Below are positions 26,599 to 35,432 of a stretch of DNA of 64,000 bases, piece by piece. Source of the DNA: Competibacter_A sp002352125 (GTDB lineage Bacteria > Pseudomonadota > Gammaproteobacteria > Competibacterales > Competibacteraceae); assembly GCA_035441325.1 (NCBI GenBank), contig DAOROA010000010.1, positions 1-64,000 of the forward strand, in the 5' to 3' direction. The translations under genes were made by a program, and so were the position numbers. Position 1 is the stretch's first letter, and every line of letters begins with the position of its first letter. The notes below the pieces were generated by a model. It worked only from the letters and a program-made list of their open reading frames with translations. It was not told the DNA's origin and did not search any database.

Positions 26599-27393
26599 CT
26601 ACAACACGTCCGCAAAACCGGGTTCCAGTCGGCGAAACACGTAGATGCCGACCGCCAGAGCACCGACCGCAAACAACACGAGCCCGACCAGTATCAACGG
26701 TTCCGGCCAGGCACTCGCCAATACCGCACCGTGATACGCTTCGGCAAAAGCCGTGAAGGGATTAAGGTGAATCAAGTTCCGAAATTCGGTCGGTACCGAT
26801 GTCAGCGGATAAAGTATCGGGGCGGTATAGAACATGGTCGCCAGTACCAATCCAAGCACTTGCAAGGTATCGCGCAGATAAACGGCGAAGGCCGCTAGTG
26901 CCAGCCCGAGTCCGGCTGTTACCGCAAACTGCAAAGCCAATAGGGCGATTACGGCGCCCACCACGCTCAGCGGCAACCCACCCCGCCACAGGGCAAAAAC
27001 GATTAGAAATACGGCGTAGCTCAGTCCATGTACCACGAAGGCGGCGGCGGCGGCGGCCAGCGGAAAAACTTGGACCGGGAAATGTACTTTGCGAACCATA
27101 TCACGGCGACCGACGATACCACCCGCCGCACGGCTGAGTCCCTCCTGAAAGGCGAACCACGGTAGCAACACCGATAGCAGGAAAACGATGAACGGCGTAT
27201 CCGCCAGCGCCGAACCTTCCGGAAATCGAGCGCGTAGAACCGCTGCGAACACCCACCAGTACAGCAGGATGAACAGCAATGGTTGCAGGACGCTCCACAA
27301 TACGCCTAGAAAAGAGCCGGCGTACTGCTCCCGTAACTCCCGGCCGACGAAAGGCCAGAATAACCGTGAAACGCGTAGAAGCCGCTTGGGCAC
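26599..27393 (-). CDS. ABC-2 type polysaccharide export permease, Wzm type
   Basis: 264 residues with six predicted membrane helices and the conserved N-terminal amphipathic segment (LFWPFVGRELREQYAGSFLG) of the Wzm/KpsM/TagG family. It would form the transmembrane pore for an undecaprenyl-linked glycan, driven by the Wzt-type ATPase encoded two genes downstream. The start is a GTG at 27393 without a strong ribosome site. First gene of the permease-GT4-ATPase set. Confidence 0.92.
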   Translation of the reverse strand: MPKRLLRVSRLFWPFVGRELREQYAGSFLGVLWSVLQPLLFILLYWWVFAAVLRARFPEGSALADTPFIVFLLSVLLPWFAFQEGLSRAAGGIVGRRDMVRKVHFPVQVFPLAAAAAAFVVHGLSYAVFLIVFALWRGGLPLSVVGAVIALLALQFAVTAGLGLALAAFAVYLRDTLQVLGLVLATMFYTAPILYPLTSVPTEFRNLIHLNPFTAFAEAYHGAVLASAWPEPLILVGLVLFAVGALAVGIYVFRRLEPGFADVL

Positions 27394-27446
27394 AGTGCTT
27401 GGGATGCTGTGATCCCCTTCCTCCCCTGGCTAAAATTGGTTCAAGT

Positions 27447-29219
27447 TCAATATTTGGTATAACGAATTTTTGAGGTTTCTTCGTAGTATTCGCGATACCA
27501 ATTGCCAGTAATAAACAACCATGTATCTACAAACGTATATTCCTGCTTGGGCTTGCTATAGCTTTTGCCGCTAGCAGTTTTAAATTCCGGCACTTCAGCT
27601 TCGAGGGTCATCTTAACCTTGGCAATTTTGCCCTGTCGCTCGATTCCGTCAATGCGGAAACTCCGATACTTGATGGTCCCCATCTTCTGTTGGTAAGCCT
27701 GACGATTTACCTGGTTTTGAAAAAAAGCATCCATCAAGGCGTAAGTGGTGGCGTAGTCCTCGCGCTGCATCGCATTCCAATACTGCGTTATCCGTTGGCG
27801 CAACCGCTCTTCGTTAAGGCGGGTTTTTTCCAGCTCAAGACCGCGAGGAAGCAAAGATGATTGTTGCTTTAAATCGGTCAGCGCGAACGAATAATCCACC
27901 AAATCGGCTTTAGAGAGAGCGTCATTTTCGAAGCGTTTAACCACCAAATGATAATCCTTATCACGGTTAACCAACGCTTGTTCGAGCTTGTATTCCATCG
28001 TCAGATTCACCCGGCCCGGCAGGCCCAGCGGAATTTCTTTCTGCCAGGTTGCACCATAATCGGTCGAATAAGCGACATAAATGTTGGGACGGATATCGCG
28101 CCAATCTTCCCACGCCATGACCAACGCACCAGGCTGCGACCCGAAGCTGAGCACTGGAAATCTAGCATGAGTGATTTGATATTCCATCGATCTAAAACGG
28201 CGCGGTTCGGACCAAGTCGTGCCATTATCGGTCGAATAGGCGAAATATAAATCGTCTTTGGCGTCTGGATTATCGTCGCGCAAACGCCGCGAGCCGCTGA
28301 ATGCCAAACCAATATGGCCTTCGCCGTCCGCTGCAACAGCCAAGCGAGACAAATCCAAGCCTTTAACTTTATCGAAAGCAAAACGCTTCCAAGTTTGTCC
28401 CTTGTCTTCCGAATAAGCGCCCTCTAACAGAAAATCTTTGCCATCGCCGTACTGGGCCAGCCAAAGCACGAACCAGCGGCCAGCGGATTCGAAAGCCCGG
28501 TAGATCGGAGTAATTTGCTCGGGCGTCTCGGCAACTTCGACAGCGGGCCCAAACGTTTTAGTGGCGCGATCAAAGCGGCGCATAGTCATCGCTCGCCGCT
28601 CTCGCGATACGACCCAACTGAATACTGGAATCGAATCTTTATCTACAATCCACATAGGGTAGAAGCCAGGCAACACCCGCTCCACCGCCGAAAACGTTTT
28701 GCCGCCATCCTCGGAGTAACGAAAATACAAATAATACTTTTGCTTGGTTTCGGGATCAGGCTTCTCCCCTAACCACAATAGATAAATTGCGTCGTTTCGG
28801 CGCGCAACCTTCAGCCGGGTCAGTGGTTCGGATTCCGCGCCACCGACTACCATCGGTGATGGTACCGGGCCATCCGCCTTCAGCTCGGGCAACAAATACA
28901 ACGCCTTTTGCGGGAACTTATCGCGCCACATGATTGCCGAGCTGTCTTGCCCGACATCCAACGCCAAACCTGATTGATAAATCTGGCGATCTTGGGCACC
29001 CAACTTGACCTCGGCTCCATCCGGACGCCGCACGTAAAGAAAGTTGTCGTTGCCGTAATAAGCCAGCCATTCTCCCCCTTTGAGATCGAGGGCATAGTCT
29101 TGCTCGGCACCTTGGTTGACAGCTTGCCGGTTAAGCGCCTTGGGACTTACGCTCATCTCGGCGCGGGCGATACCCATCGACGACCCGATGAACGCGAACA
29201 GCAAGATAAGCCATTTCAT
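27447..29219 (-). CDS. Exported Asp-box (sialidase-fold) protein with C-terminal NTF2-like domain
   Basis: 590 residues from the ATG at 29219 with a signal peptide ending near SMGIARA. At least four Asp boxes (SxDxGxTW type) are visible: SEDGGKTFSA, SEDKGQTWKRF, STDNGTTWSEP and STDYGATWQKE, spaced as in six-bladed beta-propellers of the sialidase/BNR group. Sialidase catalytic residues cannot be confirmed. Residues about 470-590 (ITQYWNAMQREDYATTYALMD) resemble SnoaL/NTF2-like domains. Likely periplasmic or secreted; the substrate is unknown. Confidence 0.75.
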   Translation of the reverse strand: MKWLILLFAFIGSSMGIARAEMSVSPKALNRQAVNQGAEQDYALDLKGGEWLAYYGNDNFLYVRRPDGAEVKLGAQDRQIYQSGLALDVGQDSSAIMWRDKFPQKALYLLPELKADGPVPSPMVVGGAESEPLTRLKVARRNDAIYLLWLGEKPDPETKQKYYLYFRYSEDGGKTFSAVERVLPGFYPMWIVDKDSIPVFSWVVSRERRAMTMRRFDRATKTFGPAVEVAETPEQITPIYRAFESAGRWFVLWLAQYGDGKDFLLEGAYSEDKGQTWKRFAFDKVKGLDLSRLAVAADGEGHIGLAFSGSRRLRDDNPDAKDDLYFAYSTDNGTTWSEPRRFRSMEYQITHARFPVLSFGSQPGALVMAWEDWRDIRPNIYVAYSTDYGATWQKEIPLGLPGRVNLTMEYKLEQALVNRDKDYHLVVKRFENDALSKADLVDYSFALTDLKQQSSLLPRGLELEKTRLNEERLRQRITQYWNAMQREDYATTYALMDAFFQNQVNRQAYQQKMGTIKYRSFRIDGIERQGKIAKVKMTLEAEVPEFKTASGKSYSKPKQEYTFVDTWLFITGNWYREYYEETSKIRYTKY

Positions 29220-29259
29220 CAAAGCTAAACCCGTAACGTGAGACTAACGACTGGTATTA

Positions 29260-29296
29260 AAAATAAAAAAAACAAAGGGGGCCACGAGAGCCCCCT
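29260..29296 (-). terminator. Rho-independent terminator
   Basis: In the leftward transcript a 7-bp stem AGGGGGC/GCCCCCT (29276-29296) with a 7-base loop is followed by TTGTTTTTTTTATTTT (29260-29275). This is a strong intrinsic terminator 36 bases past the stop of the exported protein gene, separating it from the Asp-box gene. Confidence 0.9.
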
Positions 29297-29332
29297 CTTG
29301 AACAACTAATTCAACCGTTCTGCAAAAACAAC

Positions 29333-30601
29333 TCAGGGAGCAGCGACGGATGAGGTAACGTTAATATCGTTACCAATCTGGCTGAGTTGGATCGGGTTGG
29401 TCCGCGGAATAGACTCCTTGATACCCTTGCGCAGCCAGAAGGCATTATTGGTAATGCCTTTGACGGTCGGGCTATCCTTGTCGGTGTCGAGCTTGAGCGG
29501 CGCCTCTTCGTTGTACTCCAGCTTGATCACGACCGCTTCGCTGGTGCTAACCATGTTAGCGGTAGTTCCGGCCGACACATACACGTTAGACCAACCGCCA
29601 TCGGGAACTTGCAGCAGCGCACCTTGCGTCAACATATCGACCGCGTTGACCGCGCCCACGCAAACCACGTTCTGCGGAACTTGACCGGAAATGGGCTGCT
29701 CGTCACGATCATAGATCGCTGCGGTACCCAGATCCAAATCCTCGATCACCAGCCGAATCCGAGCATTCAAGTCGCCGCGATTTTGACTGGGAAGAGTGCC
29801 GAGCGCAGTACCGGTTTGGCCCGGCGCGATCCACGCGTTATCCGTAGCATCGAAGCGCGACGGAGCGATCGGCGTCACGAAAAACTTGGTGAGGAACTCG
29901 CCACCCGTCGCGGTGAAAGGCGCCAAAGCGACCGGCACGACACCTTCCCCAATTTCGCCTGCGAGAACCTCGCCCGTCGTCTCGACATAGTCGGAAAAGT
30001 CAAAGAAATTGAACCTGCTGGTGCCGTTGTAACGGCCCGCCGAATTGTAGGCATGGTAGCCCCACGCCGCGCCGTTCTGGAATTCCAGAACGATCGCCTC
30101 ACCCGCCAAATTCTCGTCGGAGGAAGCGGCAACGAAGTCGTTGTTGTCGACCAACAAGAAAGCGCGCACCGGCTGAGAGACCCCTTTCAGCAAGGCGAAC
30201 GAAGATTTGCCGTAGCCCAAGCTCGGATCGACGGCTGTGGCATCTGCGGCTTTTTCAAACACGATACCGAGGTTGTTGCCCCCGAACTGCCCAGTGGTGT
30301 CGAACGTCACGATATCGTTGGGGCTCGAAGGCAGGCTCCTGTCGACTTCGACGCAGGACCCGGAGTTATCGGTCGCTCCACTGCCGGACTTGTACCAATA
30401 CCGATAGTGCAACTTAGGTACGGTAGTGGACGAAGTGAGGAGGTCGGCATTGTTGATAACGGATACCAGCGTGGTAACCGTGCTGCTGCCCACGACATAG
30501 GGGAACAGGATCTCATCGGCTTGTGCGGTACTGACCACAACCGCCGAAGCGCCCAGAGTCACCGCCACGGCGGCCGTCAGCTTGTTCATCTTGAATCTCA
30601 T
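29333..30601 (-). CDS. Exported protein of unknown function
   Basis: 422 residues. The signal peptide (LTAAVAVTLGASAVVVSTAQA) predicts cleavage before DEILFPYV. The mature protein is rich in Asn, Thr, Ser, Val and Gly with alternating hydrophobics, suggesting a beta-rich surface or periplasmic protein. It has only two cysteines (SGSCVEV and NVVCVGA), which could form a disulfide. GGGAG lies eight bases before the ATG. It stands alone between a near-consensus promoter and a strong intrinsic terminator, so it is probably abundant. I do not recognise the family. Confidence 0.85.
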   Translation of the reverse strand: MRFKMNKLTAAVAVTLGASAVVVSTAQADEILFPYVVGSSTVTTLVSVINNADLLTSSTTVPKLHYRYWYKSGSGATDNSGSCVEVDRSLPSSPNDIVTFDTTGQFGGNNLGIVFEKAADATAVDPSLGYGKSSFALLKGVSQPVRAFLLVDNNDFVAASSDENLAGEAIVLEFQNGAAWGYHAYNSAGRYNGTSRFNFFDFSDYVETTGEVLAGEIGEGVVPVALAPFTATGGEFLTKFFVTPIAPSRFDATDNAWIAPGQTGTALGTLPSQNRGDLNARIRLVIEDLDLGTAAIYDRDEQPISGQVPQNVVCVGAVNAVDMLTQGALLQVPDGGWSNVYVSAGTTANMVSTSEAVVIKLEYNEEAPLKLDTDKDSPTVKGITNNAFWLRKGIKESIPRTNPIQLSQIGNDINVTSSVAAP

Positions 30602-30676
30602 GATTTAGCTCCCATTAAGCTCCGACTGAGGGGGTTAAAAACAACATTCCCACTGCCAGAAAGGTAGAGGAATTGC

Positions 30677-30713
30677 CTGTTGTGGATTTTACACAACAGT
30701 TTGTTGCTGTCAA
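30677..30713 (-). promoter_or_regulatory. Near-consensus sigma70 promoter with palindromic operator over the -10 box
   Basis: For the leftward exported-protein gene: -35 TTGACA (30708-30713), 16-base spacer, -10 TAAAAT (30686-30691). A perfect 8-bp inverted repeat CTGTTGTG/CACAACAG (30677-30684 and 30692-30699) is centred exactly on the -10 box. A dimeric repressor bound there would block polymerase. About 75 bases of leader precede the start codon. Confidence 0.75.
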
Positions 30714-30831
30714 TACACGAAACCACAAAAATCACACTTCAACCCAAGTATACTGAAGCGCTTTTCCTTGCTCAAGGGCTTAGACACCTTAGAAACCATC
30801 GATTCCAGTTCATCATAACCAGTGTAGTTGC

Positions 30832-30885
30832 AAAAAAACAACATTTATCCGTTCCAATAATCCCAATTGGGGCTAGCGATTATTG
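30832..30885 (-). terminator. Candidate terminator or stabilising hairpin after the GT41 gene
   Basis: Directly after the stop, CAATAATC (30855-30862) pairs with GATTATTG (30878-30885), with an inner CCAATTGG. A run of seven T on the minus strand (30832-30838) comes 16 bases later, further than in a classical intrinsic terminator. Confidence 0.4.
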
Positions 30886-30889
30886 CCCG

Positions 30890-33079
30890 TCACGAACCGA
30901 CGACCCAAAGTGGACGCGCTGGCTGGCGCGTTCGGCGTTCTCGCCACAGCATTTCGTAAGCATGTTCCAAGTGCCGCACGTAACGCTCGGTATCGAATAG
31001 CGTGCACACCAAGCGGTTGGTGTGCAGGCGCTCGCGCAATTCGGCCAGCCTCGGCCGATCCTTGGCTAATGCCACCGCCAACGCCTCATAATCCGCCATC
31101 GTATAAGTCACCAGCTCCGGCAAGCCTATCGCATGCAGCACGCTAGCGCAAACTCTGGCTTGAAAAGTACGCCCGCAAAGAGTTAGCACCGGCAACCCTA
31201 CCCAGAGTGCATCGCTTGCAGTGGTATGAGCATTGACGACGAACGTATCCAGATACAGATCCGCCAGCCGCTGCCGTTCCAGATGTTCTGGCTTCGGTAA
31301 TCGCGTCGCGAAAAACAAACGCTCCGGGTCGATGCCCCGCTCGCTAGCCGCTCGACGTAAATAGTAGATCATCCGCTGACCATCCGCCAACAACCAGAGC
31401 ACGCTCCCCGGGGTTTGTTCGAGGATTTTCATCCAACTGGCAAACGTTGACGGCTCGATCTTGTAACCGGTATTGAACGAAGCATAAACGAAAGCCTCGT
31501 CCGGCAAGCCTTGATCGGCGCGAGTCGTACCCGTGTTGGCTATCGGTTGTTCATCGTCGTTGATCTGGTAACAATCCGGCAAATAGACCGGCTGCTCGCT
31601 GAAACAGGTTTGCAGATCCTCTGGTAGCACCACCTCGTCGGCAATAACATGAGAAATGTAATCGCCGCCAAGCGTACCGGGATATCCCAGAAAACTCACT
31701 TGCACCGGCGCGGGCCGCAGCGCAAAGATTTCCTGCCGGCCGTACTTGGTATAACCGTGCAGGTCCACCAGAATATGCACGCCGTCGGCCGCGATGCGTC
31801 GGGCGGCCTCGCAATTCGACGACTGGCTCAGATCCACCATCCGGTCGCAGGTGCGGCTAATATCGCGCCAATAAACGCTCTCGTCACCAGGCCGCAACGT
31901 ATAACCGATGATCTCGAATCGATGGCGATCATGGGCGCGAAACAATTTGCGCGCCAAATGGGCAGTGGCGTGATCGCGGAAATCGCCCGATACATAACCG
32001 ATCCGCAACCGTCCATCCGCCGCTGGCTCGGCATGAACGAGAGTCAATTGCCGGCGTAACGGCGTCGCGAATTTTTCCATGATCTCGGCACGGGCCTTGG
32101 CGGTCTTCAATAAAAATTCCGGCGCTAGCGGCAAGTGCAACAAGCGATGTTGCTCTGTACCCACCACCCGGCCATACCGCCAAATTTCGCCGATCAGCCC
32201 ATCGAGCCGCGCCAGAGTAGCCTCGTAATCGCGCCAATCGCACTCCGCTAGCGCATTGAAAAAACTATATAAATACAGGCCACGCGCCGTATAGCGCTTC
32301 GGCAGGAAGTCATCGAACGGCATCCAGTGGGACAGATCTTCGCCAAAAGCTAGGCCAAGCCGCTGCCAGTCGTGGCGGACATGCAGCTCATTCAGAATCG
32401 ACTCGGCCTCCTCGAAACGCTCCAGCGCCGCCAACGCCCAAGCTTTGTTCGCCAATGCTCCCAAGTTCAATTCGGGAATCGTGGCCACTTGCTCCAAACC
32501 CGGCAAGGCTTCTTCCCAACGCCGCAACTTGATGAAAATCGAAGATCGAAGCAACGTTAGCTGCGAATCATCGGGCGCCAGCCGCAACGCTTGGTCGACC
32601 GCCACTAACGCCGGCTCATATGCCTGCTGCCGCACTAGCAGCACCGCCTGATGGCTCAAAGCGTGCAGGCGTTGCGACGCCGACAAACCCGATAAATCGA
32701 GCGCTCGTTCGTAAGCGGCCAACGCTCCGGCTAGACGCCCCAACAACCGTAACGCATCCGCCCGGAGCAGCAGGCCATCGCAATCGTCGGGCTGGATCGC
32801 CAAGGCCCGTTCTACCGCCGACAGCGCCGGCTCGAATCGATCCGACGCCAAACAGATCGTGGCGTAATCGAGCAGTAGCGAAGGATCTTCAGGCTGCAAC
32901 ACCAATGCCCGATCAAGGGCGATCAACGATTGTTCGGCTTCGCCCAACTCCCAGCAGGTGTTTCCCAATTTACGCCAAATGCTCGCATCGTCGGGTCGGG
33001 TCTGGCCGAGCTGCTCGCAGCGCGCCTTTTCCTGCTTCAGCCACGCGCGGCGCAGCGCAGCTCGTGCATCCGGTTGCAT
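30890..33079 (-). CDS. TPR/GT41 O-GlcNAc-transferase-like protein
   Basis: Predicted cytoplasmic protein O-glycosyltransferase, 729 residues. Residues 20-240 hold about five TPR units (for example LGNTCWELGEAEQSLIALDRAL). The GT41 region from about 360 has RIGYVSGDFRDHATAHL, HGYTKYGRQEIFALRPAPVQ, FLGYPGTLGGDYI, SFNTGYKIEPSTF (lysine aligned with the nucleotide-binding Lys of human OGT) and TTASDALWVGLPVLTL. Bacterial relatives act on proteins such as adhesins, or are uncharacterised. It starts 27 bases after gspD, so it is probably the last gene of the secretion operon. Confidence 0.9.
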   Translation of the reverse strand: MQPDARAALRRAWLKQEKARCEQLGQTRPDDASIWRKLGNTCWELGEAEQSLIALDRALVLQPEDPSLLLDYATICLASDRFEPALSAVERALAIQPDDCDGLLLRADALRLLGRLAGALAAYERALDLSGLSASQRLHALSHQAVLLVRQQAYEPALVAVDQALRLAPDDSQLTLLRSSIFIKLRRWEEALPGLEQVATIPELNLGALANKAWALAALERFEEAESILNELHVRHDWQRLGLAFGEDLSHWMPFDDFLPKRYTARGLYLYSFFNALAECDWRDYEATLARLDGLIGEIWRYGRVVGTEQHRLLHLPLAPEFLLKTAKARAEIMEKFATPLRRQLTLVHAEPAADGRLRIGYVSGDFRDHATAHLARKLFRAHDRHRFEIIGYTLRPGDESVYWRDISRTCDRMVDLSQSSNCEAARRIAADGVHILVDLHGYTKYGRQEIFALRPAPVQVSFLGYPGTLGGDYISHVIADEVVLPEDLQTCFSEQPVYLPDCYQINDDEQPIANTGTTRADQGLPDEAFVYASFNTGYKIEPSTFASWMKILEQTPGSVLWLLADGQRMIYYLRRAASERGIDPERLFFATRLPKPEHLERQRLADLYLDTFVVNAHTTASDALWVGLPVLTLCGRTFQARVCASVLHAIGLPELVTYTMADYEALAVALAKDRPRLAELRERLHTNRLVCTLFDTERYVRHLEHAYEMLWRERRTRQPARPLWVVGS

Positions 33080-33106
33080 GGTGGTCTCGATTGCCTCTAA
33101 CGCGCT

Positions 33107-35425
33107 TTAACCGGCGGGTCGTTCGACCAAGGGCGCAACCTCCCGCATCTTGCGCTTGATCTCTTCGGTCACCTGATCCGCTTCTTGAGTGTTTTGCACC
33201 ACTCGCGGCGTGATCAGCACGATCAGCTCGGTGCGATCCATGTTTTCGGACGTATTGCCGAACAAAGCACCCAGCACCGGAATTTTATACAGCACTGGAA
33301 CCCCACCTTGCGAATCGGTGCGATTATCTCGAATCAAGCCACCCAGCACCAATGTCTGACCGTTTTTAACGGCCACTTTGCTGGTCACGCTGCGCTGCAA
33401 AAACGAGCGTTGGCCGGTAGCCGAATCGACTGTTCCCACATCGATCACCTCCTGTTTGACTTCCATGTTCACCATGCCGCCGGAATTGACTCGCGGCAAC
33501 ACCTCCAACAACACGCCGGTATCCTTATAAGCGTAAGAGTTGACCACATTGTCGCTCACGATAGTCTGTTGGCCCGAGATCGGTTGCTGGGTGCCAACGC
33601 GAATCACCGCCTGCTGGTTGTCCACCACCATGACTTGCGGCGAGGACAATACCTTAACTTTAGAGTCGCTGGCCAAGGTATTCAGCAAAGCGCGTACCAG
33701 CCCCCCACGATCCGTTATCGCGTAGGAAAAGGCATTCGCGGCTTGCCCGTCGAGCACCTTGTTTATCGTAAGGTTGTTCGCTTCGATTCCCAGCGAGCCG
33801 GTGCCCTTATTACCGATATCGCTGCCGACATCGTTGTTAAAAAACCACTGTAGTCCATACTCCAGCTTACCGGTCAGAGTCACCTCGGCGATGGTGGCCT
33901 CGATCAACACTTGACGGGGCGCGACATCCATTTGTTGCAGCGTGCCGATAATCCGCTCGTAATTCTGGTTGGTGGCCCAAATCAGCAAGGAGTTGTTTTC
34001 GGTGTCGGCCACGATGCGCACTTCCTCCATGCCCGCGCTCGGTCCGCCGGAGCCTAGAGCGCTGCCGCCACCGCTCGACGTTCCACCTCCTCGCCCACCC
34101 GAACGGGTGCCGCCGGCCGATGTAAAGCTGCCCGTAGAAGATTTGCCCGACGCGGACGAACCAGCAGCCGTTGTCGTGCTCCCCGACAGCGACGACGACC
34201 CACTGCCTAGCCCGGAACTGGAACCGCCCGACAAGCTGCTGCTCGTCCCCAATCCGCCGCTCGTCCCCAGTCCACCAGACGACAATTGCCCCGACTTCAA
34301 GCCGGGAGCCAGTTCGCCACCCCGTCCGCCACCGCTCCCGCCACCCAGGTTAAACAACCCGTTGAGCAGCTCGGCGACGTAATCGGCCCGGCTATTCTGC
34401 ACTTGGTAGACGTACAAACGTTCACCCCCGACGCCATCCAGTCGCTCGATCCAGACGGCTACTTCTTTGAGGTATTCCGCCTGCGGCGTCACCACCAGCA
34501 CGGCGTTCAGTTTGCTCAGCGGCACAAACCGGAGCAACCCCGCAATCGGCGTCCCGGAACCTTCTCCCAGCAACTGGTTCAGATTGGTGGCCATCGCCTG
34601 ACTGTCCACGTTGCGCAACCGGAACATGCCGATGGACATGCCTTTAAGCCAGTTCACGTCGAAGGTCTCGATGGTGCTTTGGACGCTGGCTAGTTCTTGC
34701 GGCGTACCGGCCAGAATCAACAGATTGCGAGAGGTATCCGCTCGCAGAACCCCCCCCTCGGGCAGAAACGGAACGATGATGGTTTGCATTTCGGCGGCGC
34801 TGACGTAACGCAGCGGTACGATCCGTACACCGTACCCCACTTTGCCATCCGCCAGACGCGGGATCAAATTGCCCTTCTGCACGGCGCCGGCCGCCGGAAT
34901 AATTCGATACAAACCACCCTCGTGGACGAGCACCGCGTTGCTCATCCGCAGTATCGTCTCCAGCGTCGGCAACAGTTGATCCCGCGCCAGCGGCCGGCTG
35001 GTTTGCACCGTTACCTCGCCCTGCACCTGCGGGTCGACCGTATAGTTTTCCTTGAGGGTTTCGAAAATCACCTTGGCCACGTCGCGGACGTCGGCGCCCT
35101 CGAAGTTGAGGGTCACCTCGCCCGGTGCGCTCCGGGCGACGGGAGCCGGTTTGGCAGCAGCGTGCTTGTTGTCGATGAAATTGCCCGTACCCGGCAGGAT
35201 CATCGGGGCTTTGGGCATTGCGGCGGCAGCCGCGCCCAAATCGGAACCGGCCGGCACGCTAGGTGATAGTGGTTTCGCACCCAAGCGCGGTAACCCGCCG
35301 ACGGGTGGATTACCCGGCGTTTCCACGTTTTCCCGATCGCCTTCATCGGATGGCGTCGTCGCACAAGCGCTCAACATCAATAACAATAATGTACCGGACG
35401 TCTTGGGAAACAAAGTTTTTCTCAT
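33107..35425 (-). CDS. gspD: Type II secretion secretin GspD
   Basis: Outer-membrane channel of the type II system. From the ATG at 35425 it has 772 residues and a lipoprotein signal with lipobox LSAC (Cys21), as in self-piloted secretins. N0-N3 domains follow (GEVTLNFEGADVRDVAKVIF is N0). About 90 residues very rich in Gly and Ser (34080-34350) are inserted in the N3 region, then comes the secretin core (VLSSPQVMVVDNQQAVIRVG; LGGLIRDNRTDSQGGVPVLY). It starts seven bases after the gspC/N stop. Confidence 0.95.
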   Translation of the reverse strand: MRKTLFPKTSGTLLLLMLSACATTPSDEGDRENVETPGNPPVGGLPRLGAKPLSPSVPAGSDLGAAAAAMPKAPMILPGTGNFIDNKHAAAKPAPVARSAPGEVTLNFEGADVRDVAKVIFETLKENYTVDPQVQGEVTVQTSRPLARDQLLPTLETILRMSNAVLVHEGGLYRIIPAAGAVQKGNLIPRLADGKVGYGVRIVPLRYVSAAEMQTIIVPFLPEGGVLRADTSRNLLILAGTPQELASVQSTIETFDVNWLKGMSIGMFRLRNVDSQAMATNLNQLLGEGSGTPIAGLLRFVPLSKLNAVLVVTPQAEYLKEVAVWIERLDGVGGERLYVYQVQNSRADYVAELLNGLFNLGGGSGGGRGGELAPGLKSGQLSSGGLGTSGGLGTSSSLSGGSSSGLGSGSSSLSGSTTTAAGSSASGKSSTGSFTSAGGTRSGGRGGGTSSGGGSALGSGGPSAGMEEVRIVADTENNSLLIWATNQNYERIIGTLQQMDVAPRQVLIEATIAEVTLTGKLEYGLQWFFNNDVGSDIGNKGTGSLGIEANNLTINKVLDGQAANAFSYAITDRGGLVRALLNTLASDSKVKVLSSPQVMVVDNQQAVIRVGTQQPISGQQTIVSDNVVNSYAYKDTGVLLEVLPRVNSGGMVNMEVKQEVIDVGTVDSATGQRSFLQRSVTSKVAVKNGQTLVLGGLIRDNRTDSQGGVPVLYKIPVLGALFGNTSENMDRTELIVLITPRVVQNTQEADQVTEEIKRKMREVAPLVERPAG

Positions 35426-35432
35426 GCATTCA

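Noticed and set aside
29387..30667. A 426-codon plus-strand frame opposite the exported-protein gene
   Set aside because: It crosses the strong minus-strand promoter and has no signal peptide or motif, while the minus-strand gene has a signal peptide, ribosome site, promoter and terminator.
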